Shown: positions 14,450 through 21,421, counted from the stretch's first letter. The stretch is 23,558 nucleotides of DNA from an uncultured Actinoplanes sp. (GCF_934643405.1 NZ_CAKUCL010000097.1:1-23558); one strand, 5' to 3'. Program-made: numbers and translations. Notes: a model not told the origin generated them from the sequence alone.

Positions 14450-15459
14450 CCGGGGCCGAGTTCGGCGAGGTCGACATCGACCTGCTGGCCGACTACATCG
14501 GGGGTGCGCTGGCGGGCACGCCGGACGAGACCGCCGTGGCGGCCCGCATCGCCGAGGACCCCGCTTGGCGTACGGCGTACGAGTCCCTGTCCGGCGGCAT
14601 GGACCTGGTCGGCGCCGAGCTGGGCCGCTGGCAGTCCGAGCCGATGCCGGACGAGCTGGCCGCCAGCCTGGACGCGATGTTCCGGGCCGAGCCGCCGGCA
14701 ATCGACCGCGAAGCACCGTCGACCAGCCGCGACGAATCCTCGACGGCCGGCCGGGCACCCGGCACCAGCCGCGACGGCTCCCCGACGGCTGGCCGGGCAC
14801 CCGGCACCAGCCGCGACGGCTCCCCGACGGCCGGCCGGGCGCCGGGGTCGGGTCCCGGGGCGCCCCGGCTGACGGTCATCGACGGGGAAGGGGGCGCGTC
14901 GGGGGCGGCCCCGGCCGTACCCAAGAAGGAAGGCCGCAGGCGCCGCTGGACCGCACCCATCGCGGTGGCCGCCGGATTGATCGCCTTTGTCGGCTTTGGC
15001 CTGGATTATCTCTCCGGCCGCGACTCCGCCTCGAACGACGCGGCCACCAGCACCGCCGGTGAAGCCGGCGTCAGTGCCATGCGCATACTTTCGTCCGGCA
15101 CCGACTACACGCTCGGCACGCTGGCCGGCCAGCCGCCGCAGCCGCTCAGCGCGCCCGACCTGCCGGCGCCCGCGGCTCCGCGCAAAGACACCGCCGACCG
15201 ATCGTCCGCGGCGGCCGGCGCGCTGAGCCGGCTCGCCGCCGCACCCGCCCTGCAGGAGTGCCTCGACGCGATCGAGCAGGCCAACGGCGGCGGTAGGATC
15301 GCCGTCGAGACGGTCGACTTCGCGCGCTTCGATGGGTCGCCCGCCGTGATCGTCCGATTCACCGCGGCGAACGGTGGCGGCTGGGCCTGGGCGAGCGGCC
15401 CCGACTGCGGCACACCCGGCAGCGGCCCCGCCACTCTGGGCAAGGTGCCGGTACGCTGA
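14446..15459 (+). CDS. rsmA: Membrane anti-sigma factor for SigM
   Basis: Predicted 337-aa single-pass protein. The N-terminal 75 residues (DIDLLADYIGGALAGTPDETAVAARIAEDPAW) form the likely sigma-binding part; there is no HxxxCxxC zinc motif, so a direct thiol switch is unlikely. A low-complexity region with three 14-residue repeats (about 93-134) follows, then a basic patch KKEGRRRRW and a membrane helix (about 167-186). The remaining 150 residues are outside the membrane and rich in Ala and Pro, with two Cys (near 268 and 323) that may pair. The GTG at 14446 overlaps the sigM stop and has a GGAGG-like site 7-11 bases upstream. Function is assigned from coupling with sigM and from topology. 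Confidence 0.85.
   Translation: MTGAEFGEVDIDLLADYIGGALAGTPDETAVAARIAEDPAWRTAYESLSGGMDLVGAELGRWQSEPMPDELAASLDAMFRAEPPAIDREAPSTSRDESSTAGRAPGTSRDGSPTAGRAPGTSRDGSPTAGRAPGSGPGAPRLTVIDGEGGASGAAPAVPKKEGRRRRWTAPIAVAAGLIAFVGFGLDYLSGRDSASNDAATSTAGEAGVSAMRILSSGTDYTLGTLAGQPPQPLSAPDLPAPAAPRKDTADRSSAAAGALSRLAAAPALQECLDAIEQANGGGRIAVETVDFARFDGSPAVIVRFTAANGGGWAWASGPDCGTPGSGPATLGKVPVR
14722..14847 (+). repeat. Three tandem 42-bp units in the anti-sigma gene
   Basis: Units 14722-14763, 14764-14805 and 14806-14847 encode TSRD(E/G)S(S/P)TAGRAPG. The second and third are almost identical in DNA, which suggests recent duplication. The segment lies in the cytoplasmic linker between the sigma-binding part and the membrane helix. 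Confidence 0.9.
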
Positions 15460-15471
15460 ACGACACCCCAT

Positions 15472-15499
15472 CCGGTGGCCGCGTGAGGTCGGCCACCGG
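15472..15499 (+). terminator. Hairpin after the anti-sigma gene
   Basis: A perfect 9-bp inverted repeat (15472-15480 and 15491-15499) with a 10-base loop lies 12 bases after the stop at 15459. There is no T-tract. It is just before the trxB promoter and probably separates the sigM-rsmA and trxBA transcripts, at least in part. Confidence 0.6.
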
Positions 15500-15509
15500 T
15501 GGCACGCGC

Positions 15510-15536
15510 GGGAATGGCGCATGCCAGCATGGCGTT
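15510..15536 (+). promoter_or_regulatory. SigR/SigH-type disulfide-stress promoter of trxBA
   Basis: GGGAAT (15510-15515), a spacer of exactly 18 bases and GTT (15534-15536) match the SigR consensus GGAAT-N18-GTT known for Streptomyces coelicolor trxBA and related to mycobacterial SigH promoters. Transcription should start near 15542. Induction of trxBA by thiol oxidation is expected. Whether SigR or the adjacent SigM uses it cannot be told from sequence. Confidence 0.75.
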
Positions 15537-15595
15537 CTAGCGTGCAGTCTCGCCGGGCGTTCTCCGCGGCGAAGAGAAGACGACGGGAGTCGGCA

Positions 15596-16555
15596 GTGGA
15601 CGAGGTCCGCAATCTGATCATCATCGGTTCGGGACCGTCCGGATACACCGCAGCGCTCTACGCGGCCCGGGCCAATCTGAAGCCGCTCGTGATCGAGGGC
15701 GTGCAGTCCGGTGGCGCGCTGATGACCACCACCGAGGTGGAGAACTTCCCCGGTCACCGTGAGGGCATCATGGGACCGGAGCTGATGGACAACATGCGTG
15801 CGCAGGCCGAGCGGTTCGGCGCCGAGTTCATCACCGACGACGTGACCCGCGTCGAGCTGGGCGACAAGCCGACCGAGGCCGGCACCGAGGGCCTCAAGAC
15901 GGTCTGGGTGGGCGAGAAGGAGTACTTCGCCCGCGCGGTGATCCTGTCCACCGGTTCCGCGTGGCGGCCGCTGGGCATCCCGGGCGAGCAGGAGCTGCTC
16001 GGCCACGGCGTCTCGTCGTGTGCGACCTGTGACGGCTTCTTCTTCCGCAAGCAGAACATCGTCGTGGTCGGCGGCGGTGACTCCGCGATGGAGGAGGCGA
16101 CCTTCCTCACCCGCTTCGCCGAGAGCGTGACGATCGTGCACCGTCGCGACTCGTTCCGCGCCAGCAAGGTCATGCAGCTGCGCGCGCTGAACAACCCGAA
16201 GATCAAGGTCGAGTGGAACTCCGTGGTCGAGGAGATCCTCGGCTCCGACGGCAAGGTCTCCGGCGCGCGGATCAAGAACGTGCAGACCGGCGAGACCAAG
16301 GTCCTCGACGTCACCGGCGTCTTCGTCGCGATCGGCCACGACCCGCGCAGCGAGCTGTTCAAGGGTCAGGTCGAGCTCGACGACGAGGGTTACGTGAAGG
16401 TCGACGCGCCGAGCACCCGCACCAACGTGCCGGGCGTGTTCGCCGCCGGCGACCTGGTGGACCACACCTATCGTCAGGCGATCACGGCCGCCGGCACGGG
16501 CTGTGCCGCGGCGCTGGACGCCGAGCGCTTCATCGCTTCTTTCGTTGAGCTGTAA
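15596..16555 (+). CDS. trxB: Thioredoxin reductase
   Basis: Predicted 319-aa FAD enzyme that passes electrons from NADPH to thioredoxin. It has the FAD loop GSGPSGYTAALYAAR (about 11-25), the redox pair in CATCDG (Cys 142 and 145), the NADPH loop VVGGGDSAMEEA (about 157-168), HRRDSFRASK for the 2'-phosphate, and the C-terminal FAD block FAAGDLVDHTYRQAITAAGTG. Length is normal. The GTG at 15596 has GGGAG at 6 bases. An in-frame GTG at 15542, at the predicted start of the stress transcript, would add the basic peptide MQSRRAFSAAKRRRRESA. The gene is 15 bases ahead of trxA and behind a SigR-type promoter. Confidence 0.96.
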   Translation: MDEVRNLIIIGSGPSGYTAALYAARANLKPLVIEGVQSGGALMTTTEVENFPGHREGIMGPELMDNMRAQAERFGAEFITDDVTRVELGDKPTEAGTEGLKTVWVGEKEYFARAVILSTGSAWRPLGIPGEQELLGHGVSSCATCDGFFFRKQNIVVVGGGDSAMEEATFLTRFAESVTIVHRRDSFRASKVMQLRALNNPKIKVEWNSVVEEILGSDGKVSGARIKNVQTGETKVLDVTGVFVAIGHDPRSELFKGQVELDDEGYVKVDAPSTRTNVPGVFAAGDLVDHTYRQAITAAGTGCAAALDAERFIASFVEL

Positions 16556-16570
16556 GACCAGGAGGTCCTT

Positions 16571-16894
16571 GTGGGAGCAGGCAAGACGGTGACCGACGCG
16601 ACGTTCGTCAACGACGTGTTGCAGTCGGACAAGCCGGTGTTGGTGGACTTCTGGGCGGAGTGGTGCGCGCCCTGCAAGAAGGTGGACCCGCTGCTCGCCG
16701 AGCTCGCCGGCGAGCTGGGCGACCAGGTCGAGATCGTGCAGCTCAACATCGACGAGAACCCCGAGACGACCCGGGCGTACCGGGTGATGTCGGTCCCCAC
16801 GCTGACCATCTTCAAGGGTGGCGAACCGGTCAATTCGGTGACCGGCGCGAAGCCCAAGAGTGTGCTGAAGAACTTCATCGAGTCCGCCCTCTGA
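16571..16894 (+). CDS. trxA: Thioredoxin
   Basis: Predicted 107-aa thioredoxin that reduces protein disulfides in the cytoplasm and is recharged by TrxB. The active site is WCAPCK (Cys 32 and 35) in place of the usual WCGPCK; the Gly-to-Ala change sits between the two cysteines and may shift the redox potential slightly. The cis-proline is in SVPTLTIFK (about 75-83). Length and the rest of the fold are standard. The GTG at 16571 has a perfect AGGAGG 5 bases upstream and lies 15 bases after trxB, so the two form an operon. A terminator follows. Confidence 0.96.
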   Translation: MGAGKTVTDATFVNDVLQSDKPVLVDFWAEWCAPCKKVDPLLAELAGELGDQVEIVQLNIDENPETTRAYRVMSVPTLTIFKGGEPVNSVTGAKPKSVLKNFIESAL

Positions 16895-16909
16895 GCGTCA
16901 CCTGACTCG

Positions 16910-16942
16910 TGCCCCGCACCTACCCGAGTGCGGGGCATTGTC
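16910..16942 (+). terminator. Terminator after trxA
   Basis: TGCCCCGCAC (16910-16919) pairs with 16928-16937 across an 8-base loop and is followed by TTGTCAT. It lies 15 bases after the trxA stop and marks the end of trxBA. Confidence 0.8.
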
Positions 16943-16988
16943 ATACCCCGCTGGGGTTCGCTGCCGGTTGGGGCGGGCACGCCGGGGG

Positions 16989-16994
16989 TACGCT
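16989..16994 (+). promoter_or_regulatory. Possible -10 box for cwlM
   Basis: TACGCT fits TANNNT and would start transcription near 17001, about 29 bases before the cwlM GTG, leaving room for the AAGGGAG site. The nearest -35-like TTGGGG has a 15-base spacer, which is short. Confidence 0.4.
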
Positions 16995-17029
16995 CACCCG
17001 AGTCGTTCTTCTCAGCAAGGGAGTTGCGC

Positions 17030-18178
17030 GTGCGTTCCATCCGACGTGGAGACAGCGGCCCGGCCGTTGCCGAGATCCGATCGATCCTGGTCGGGTTGGA
17101 ACTGCTCGACGCCGCATCGGACGTCTTCGACGAGGACACCGATCAGGCGGTCCGCGCGTTCCAGCAGAGTCGCGGCATCGGCGTGGACGGCCTCGTCGGC
17201 GACGAGACGTGGGGCGCGCTGGACGCGGCCCGCTGGCGGCTCGGCGCGCGCACGCTGTTCCACTCGGTGCCCGACGCGCTGGTCGGTGAGGACGTGCGTG
17301 CTCTGCAGGAGCGCCTGCTCGAGATGGGGTACGACGCCGGTCGCGCCGACTCCATCTACGGACCTCGTACGGCCCGCGCCGTGGCGCAGTTCCAGCGCGA
17401 GGTCGGCCTCACCCCCGACGGCTCGTGCGGCCCGCAGACGATGAAGGCGCTGCGCCGGCTCGGCCGCAAGGTGGTCGGCGGCCGCCCGCAGTGGCTGCGC
17501 GAGGCCGAGGCGTTCCGCCGTGCCGGCACCAACCTGGTGGGCAAGACGATCGTGATCGACCCGGGCCACGGCGGCGGGGACGACCTCGGCGTGGTGGTGC
17601 CCGAGGGCCCGCTGCGCTGGACCGAGGCCGACCTGGTGTTCGACCTGGCCGCCCGGCTCGAGGGCCGGCTGGCGGCGGCCGGCATGCGGGTCCACCTCAC
17701 CCGCGGGCCGAAGCCGGCCGAGGCGATGAGCGGCGCCGAGCGGGCCAGGCTGGCCAACAGCCTCGGCGCCGACCTGTTCATCTCGCTGCACCTGGACGGC
17801 CACGACAACGAGGCGGCCGACGGTGTCGCGACGTACCACTACGGCACCGGCAGCGGGCTCAGCTCGACCGTGGGCGAACGCCTGGCCAACCTGGTGCAGC
17901 GCGAGATCGTGGTGCGCACCGGCATGCGCGACTGCCACATCCACGCCAAGACGTGGGAGCTGCTGCGCCTGACCCGGATGCCCGCGGTGCGCGTCGACCT
18001 GGGATACCTGACGTCGCCGGCCGACCGGGACCGCCTGGTGAACCCGCTGTTCCGCGAGCAGATCGTGGAGGCGATCCTGGCCGCGGTGCAGCGCATGTAC
18101 TACCCCGTCGAGGCGGACGTGCCGACCGGCTCGATCGACGTGCGGCAGCTGCGCTTGGCGCTGTCGAACCGCGCCTAG
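17030..18178 (+). CDS. cwlM: CwlM-type N-acetylmuramoyl-L-alanine amidase homologue
   Basis: Predicted 382-aa protein without signal peptide, so likely cytoplasmic. It has two peptidoglycan-binding-like repeats (about 3-70 and 80-145) and an Amidase_3 domain (about 172-358). The zinc ligands appear kept: His 180 in DPGHGG, Glu 199 and His 254 in ISLHLDG. The usual catalytic Glu of the (V)E-(L)GFLSNP block is Asp 323 in VDLGYLTSP, as I recall for mycobacterial CwlM. In mycobacteria CwlM works in the cytoplasm and activates MurA when phosphorylated by PknB, so a regulatory role in precursor synthesis is likelier than wall cleavage. The GTG at 17030 has AAGGGAG upstream. Its stop touches the stop of the facing GNAT gene. 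The position after trxA matches M. tuberculosis. Confidence 0.92.
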   Translation: MRSIRRGDSGPAVAEIRSILVGLELLDAASDVFDEDTDQAVRAFQQSRGIGVDGLVGDETWGALDAARWRLGARTLFHSVPDALVGEDVRALQERLLEMGYDAGRADSIYGPRTARAVAQFQREVGLTPDGSCGPQTMKALRRLGRKVVGGRPQWLREAEAFRRAGTNLVGKTIVIDPGHGGGDDLGVVVPEGPLRWTEADLVFDLAARLEGRLAAAGMRVHLTRGPKPAEAMSGAERARLANSLGADLFISLHLDGHDNEAADGVATYHYGTGSGLSSTVGERLANLVQREIVVRTGMRDCHIHAKTWELLRLTRMPAVRVDLGYLTSPADRDRLVNPLFREQIVEAILAAVQRMYYPVEADVPTGSIDVRQLRLALSNRA

Positions 18179-18847
18179 TTACTCGACCGAGCGGGTCGCG
18201 GTCGCCGGGCGTACCGGCCGCAGAAGCGTCTCCGGGCTCATCGAGCCGAGCAACTTCTCCAAGGCGTACTCGACGTCGGACTTCCAGGACAGGGCGGTGC
18301 GCAGCTCCAGGCGCAACCTCGGGTAGCGCGGATGCGGGCGCACCGTCTTGAACCCCACCGACAGGAAGAAGTCGACCGGCGCCACGCAGGAGCCCTGCTG
18401 GCGCTGGTCGTCGGCCTCGCCGAACTTCGCGTCGCCGAACGCCTCGATCGCCTTGATGCCGCGCTTGGTGAGGTCACGGGCCACGCCCTGAACGAGCATG
18501 CGGCCCAGCCCGCCACCCGCGAAGGCGGCCACCACGTGCGCGGTCATCAGCAGCGCGGCGTCGGCGCTGACCGGGGAAGTGGGGAATGCCATCGAGCGCG
18601 GCACGTAGGCCGGCGGCGCATACATCACGAAACCCGCGGGCATGCCGTCCACGTACACGAGCTTGCCGCAGGAACCCCACTCCAGGAGCGTCTGGGAAAC
18701 CCAGGCCTCCTTCTCGAGACCCGGGTCGCCGGAGGAGCAGGCGCGTTCGGCGGAGACCGGGTCGAGCTCCCAGTACACACACTTCCGGCAGGGCCGGGGA
18801 AGATCTTCAAGCGTGTCCAGGGTGAGGTTGACCAGGCGTCGCGACAC
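18179..18847 (-). CDS. GNAT family N-acetyltransferase
   Basis: Predicted 222-aa cytoplasmic protein with a GNAT fold. The acetyl-CoA loop is FAGGGLGRMLVQGVARDLTKRG (about 109-130), and FFLSVGFKTVRPHPRYP (about 160-176) fits the last strand and turn of the family. The N-terminus holds CRKCVYWELDP (Cys 20 and 23) and further cysteines near 37, 60 and 154, which could bind a metal or form disulfides. It corresponds in place to Rv3916c of M. tuberculosis, a conserved gene between cwlM and parB with unknown substrate. The GTG at 18847 has GAGGGGG upstream; the open frame to 18883 has no support. Its stop is directly adjacent to the cwlM stop on the other strand. Confidence 0.85.
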   Translation of the reverse strand: MSRRLVNLTLDTLEDLPRPCRKCVYWELDPVSAERACSSGDPGLEKEAWVSQTLLEWGSCGKLVYVDGMPAGFVMYAPPAYVPRSMAFPTSPVSADAALLMTAHVVAAFAGGGLGRMLVQGVARDLTKRGIKAIEAFGDAKFGEADDQRQQGSCVAPVDFFLSVGFKTVRPHPRYPRLRLELRTALSWKSDVEYALEKLLGSMSPETLLRPVRPATATRSVE

Positions 18848-18919
18848 TGCAATCCCCCTCGGGCCGACCCGTCTGTCGAGCACGGTCCCGTCACGTGCCT
18901 AGCCCGCGCCCCCGGTGGG

Positions 18920-18925
18920 ATCCTA
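18920..18925 (-). promoter_or_regulatory. Possible -10 box for the GNAT gene
   Basis: The minus-strand TAGGAT fits TANNNT and would give a leader of about 65 bases. No good -35 is present. The AT-rich dyad at 18932-18962 lies directly upstream, where a regulator could act. Confidence 0.3.
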
Positions 18926-18931
18926 CGCCGC

Positions 18932-18962
18932 AAAATCCATGAACGGGACCAGGACGGATTTT
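18932..18962. promoter_or_regulatory. AT-rich dyad between divergent GNAT and aminotransferase genes
   Basis: AAAATCC (18932-18938) and its exact reverse complement GGATTTT (18956-18962) are separated by 17 bases, so arm centres are about 24 bases apart, near two helical turns. Such an AT-rich inverted pair in very GC-rich DNA suggests an operator for a dimeric regulator. No known consensus was recognised. Confidence 0.4.
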
Positions 18963-19018
18963 AACCATGGGGTCGACCGGGCCTCGCCCGTCTACGATCG
19001 GTGTGCTTTCCCGGCTAT

Positions 19019-19111
19019 CTTCAATCGTGTCCCCCGGCATCTTCGATCGTGCTCCCAGCACTTTCCATCGTGCTTCCGGCACGTCCATCGTGCTCCCGGC
19101 ATCTTCAATCG
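19019..19111 (+). repeat. Array of imperfect 21-bp tandem repeats before the aminotransferase gene
   Basis: Four units (19019-19040, 19041-19061, 19062-19082, 19083-19102) and a partial fifth (19103-19111) share the pattern CTTCAATCGTGCTCCCGGCAT with a few changes and lengths of 20-22 bases. A more diverged unit may lie at 18991-19018. The period is two helical turns, so bound proteins would lie on one face of the DNA. Unit lengths break the reading frame, so it is not a peptide repeat. It ends 16 bases before the ATG at 19128. Confidence 0.75.
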
Positions 19112-19127
19112 GCGAGGTGAGAGCCGC

Positions 19128-20438
19128 ATGACCGGCACAACCCAGGACGACTACACCGATCGGTACGCGCGGCGGGTGCGTGGCATGACCACCTCCGAGA
19201 TCCGCGCACTGTTCGCCGTCGCAAGTCGTCCCGAGGTCGTGTCGCTCGCCGGCGGCTCGCCGTACATCCAGGCGCTTCCGCTCGACGCGGTCGGCGAGAT
19301 GCTGGGCCGGCTCGCCGCCGACCACGGTGCGGTCAGCCTTCAGTACGGCATCGGTCAGGGCATGATCGACCTGCGTGAACGCATCTGCGAGGTGATGGCC
19401 CTCTCCGGCATCAACGGCGCCTCGCCGGACGACGTGGTGGTGACCGTCGGCGGGCAACAGGCGCTCGACCTGCTGGCCCGGCTGTTCCTCGACCCCGGCG
19501 ACGTGGTCCTCGCCGAAGGCCCCAGCTATGTGGGCGCGCTCGGCGTCTTCCAGGCCGCCCAGGCGCACGTGCACCACGTGCCGATGGACGACGAGGGGCT
19601 GATCCCGGCCGCGCTGGAGGAGGCGATCCGCGCGGTCGAGCGGTCCGGTCGCAAGGCGAAGTTCCTCTACACGATCCCGACCTTCCAGAACCCCGCCGGC
19701 GTGACCCTGTCCGAACAGCGGCGCGAGCAGGTGCTGGACATCTGCGAGCGGGCCGGGATGCTGGTGGTGGAGGACGACCCGTACGGCATGTTGTCGTTCG
19801 AGGGGGACGCGCCGCTGCCGTTGCGGGCCCGCCGGCGCGAGGGTGTCTTCTACGTGAGCACGTTCTCGAAGACGTTCGCGCCCGGGTTGCGCGTCGGGTG
19901 GATTCTGGCGCCCCACGCCGTACGGGAGAAGCTCGTCATGATGACCGAGGCGAACGTGCTGTGCCCGAGCGCGTTCGCGCAGGGTGCGGTGACGCAGTAC
20001 CTGTCGACCATGCCGTGGCGGGAACAGATCAAGTCGTACCGGGAGATCTATCGGGAACGCCGGGACGCGTTGATCGGGGCGTTGCGCGATCTGATGCCCG
20101 CGGGCACGACGTGGACGAACCCGACCGGCGGCCTGTTCGTCTGGCTGACGCTGCCCGAGGGGCTCGACTCGAAGGCGATGATGCCCCGGGCGATCGCGGC
20201 CCGCGTGGCGTACGTGCCCGGCACCGGCTTCTACGCCGACGGCACCGGCACGAGCAACATGAGACTCAACTTCTCGTACGCCTCACCGGAGCGCCTGCGG
20301 GAGGGCGTGCGCCGGTTGTCCGGCGTCATGGAGCAGGAGCTCGCGATGCGTGCGGTCTTCGGCGCGGGTGCGTCCGCGCACCACCACCGTCGTCGTGGCG
20401 CGGCCGCTGCCGATGCCCCCGGCCCCGACTTGGCATGA
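19128..20438 (+). CDS. PLP-dependent class I/II aminotransferase (MocR/LysN-like without HTH)
   Basis: Predicted 436-aa fold-type I aminotransferase. The cofactor-binding residues are visible: Asn in FQNPAG (about 188), Asp and Tyr in DDPYG (217 and 219), the Schiff-base lysine in STFSKTFAPGLRVG (Lys 248) and the substrate-carboxylate Arg in MRLNFSYAS (about 379). The sequence is closest to the aminoadipate/MocR-type group that transfers amino groups between 2-oxoglutarate and large amino acids; the true substrate is unknown. The ATG at 19128 has GAGGTGAG about 7 bases upstream, while the open frame back to 18915 only covers the repeat array. It overlaps or nearly touches the ligase gene behind it, so both should be co-expressed. 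The last 30 residues are His/Ala-rich. Confidence 0.9.
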   Translation: MTGTTQDDYTDRYARRVRGMTTSEIRALFAVASRPEVVSLAGGSPYIQALPLDAVGEMLGRLAADHGAVSLQYGIGQGMIDLRERICEVMALSGINGASPDDVVVTVGGQQALDLLARLFLDPGDVVLAEGPSYVGALGVFQAAQAHVHHVPMDDEGLIPAALEEAIRAVERSGRKAKFLYTIPTFQNPAGVTLSEQRREQVLDICERAGMLVVEDDPYGMLSFEGDAPLPLRARRREGVFYVSTFSKTFAPGLRVGWILAPHAVREKLVMMTEANVLCPSAFAQGAVTQYLSTMPWREQIKSYREIYRERRDALIGALRDLMPAGTTWTNPTGGLFVWLTLPEGLDSKAMMPRAIAARVAYVPGTGFYADGTGTSNMRLNFSYASPERLREGVRRLSGVMEQELAMRAVFGAGASAHHHRRRGAAAADAPGPDLA

Positions 20439-20446
20439 TCACTTCC

Positions 20447-21421
20447 ATGGGTACGGGTGACGATGTGCGCGTGATGGTTCTGGCCGGCGGCCTGTCCTAC
20501 GAACGGGACGTGTCCCTGCGCTCGGGCCGTCGCGTGCTGGACGCGCTGCGCTCGGTCGGGATGCACGCCGAGATGCGCGACGCGGACGTGTCGCTGCTGC
20601 CGGCCCTGCAGGAGGACCCGCCGGACGCGGTGGTGATCGCCCTGCACGGCGCCACCGGCGAGGACGGGTCGTTGCGGGGAGTGCTGGACCTCTGCGGCGT
20701 GCCGTACGTGGGTTGCGACGCCCGAGCGTCCCGCCTGGCGTGGGACAAGCCGTCCGCGAAGTCGATGCTGCGCGAGGCGGGAATCCCGACGCCGGACTGG
20801 GTGGCGCTGCCCCACGACAGGTTCTCGGAGCTGGGCGCGGTGGCGGTGCTGGACCGCATTATCGGCCGTCTCGGTCTGCCGCTGATGGTGAAGCCGGCCC
20901 AGGGCGGTTCGGGGCTGGGCGCGGCGGTGGTGCGGGAAGAGGCGGACATGCCGGCCGCGATGGTGGGCTGTTTCGCGTACGACTCGACGGCGCTGGTCGA
21001 GAGGTTCGTGCCGGGCACGGACGTGGCGGTGTCGATAGTCGACCTGGGTTCCGGGCCGCAGGCGCTGCCGATCGTGGAGATAGTCCCGCGTGACGGCGTG
21101 TACGACTACGCGGCCCGGTACACGGCGGGCCTGACCACGTGGCACGTGCCGGCTCGTCTCGACGAGAAGGTGGCCGCGCAGGTGGCGGAGACGGCGTTGG
21201 CGGCGCACAAGGCGCTGGGCCTGCGGGACATGTCGCGAGTGGATCTGATCGTCGGCGAGGATGGCGCTCCGCATGTGCTCGGCATCAACGTGTCGCCGGG
21301 GATGACGGAGACGTCGTTGCTGCCGTTGGCCGTGCAGGCGGCTGGGCTGGATTTCGGGCGCGTTCTGGCTGCGTTGGTGGCTCGGGCTGTAGCCCGTTCG
21401 GTGCCGGGTGGGGTCTCCTAG
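20447..21421 (+). CDS. D-alanine--D-alanine ligase-like ATP-grasp protein
   Basis: Predicted 324-aa ATP-grasp enzyme that by family would join two D-alanines for peptidoglycan. It has RVMVLAGGLSYERDVSLRSG (about 8-27), HGATGEDG (about 67-74), the ATP-binding MVKPAQGGSGLG, LPIVEIVPRDGVYDYAARYTAG and the C-terminal SRVDL and NVSPGMTETSLLP. The expected metal-binding Glu (E270 in E. coli DdlB, LEANTSPGMT) is Gly 279 here (LGINVSPGMT), encoded by GGC; the other ligands, Asp 266 and Asn 281, remain. Activity or specificity may thus differ. Starts: ATG at 20447 follows CATGAT by 7 bases; an ATG at 20435 overlaps the aminotransferase stop as ATGA and would add four residues. Neither has a clear Shine-Dalgarno site. 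Confidence 0.85.
   Translation: MGTGDDVRVMVLAGGLSYERDVSLRSGRRVLDALRSVGMHAEMRDADVSLLPALQEDPPDAVVIALHGATGEDGSLRGVLDLCGVPYVGCDARASRLAWDKPSAKSMLREAGIPTPDWVALPHDRFSELGAVAVLDRIIGRLGLPLMVKPAQGGSGLGAAVVREEADMPAAMVGCFAYDSTALVERFVPGTDVAVSIVDLGSGPQALPIVEIVPRDGVYDYAARYTAGLTTWHVPARLDEKVAAQVAETALAAHKALGLRDMSRVDLIVGEDGAPHVLGINVSPGMTETSLLPLAVQAAGLDFGRVLAALVARAVARSVPGGVS

Noticed and set aside
19019..19111. CRISPR-like array
   Set aside because: The units are contiguous without spacers and are only about 21 bp and imperfect; no cas gene is present.
18915..19127. N-terminal extension of the aminotransferase through the repeat array
   Set aside because: The open frame exists, but repeat units of 20, 21 and 22 bases shift frame, no start has a ribosome site, and GAGGTGAG marks the ATG at 19128.
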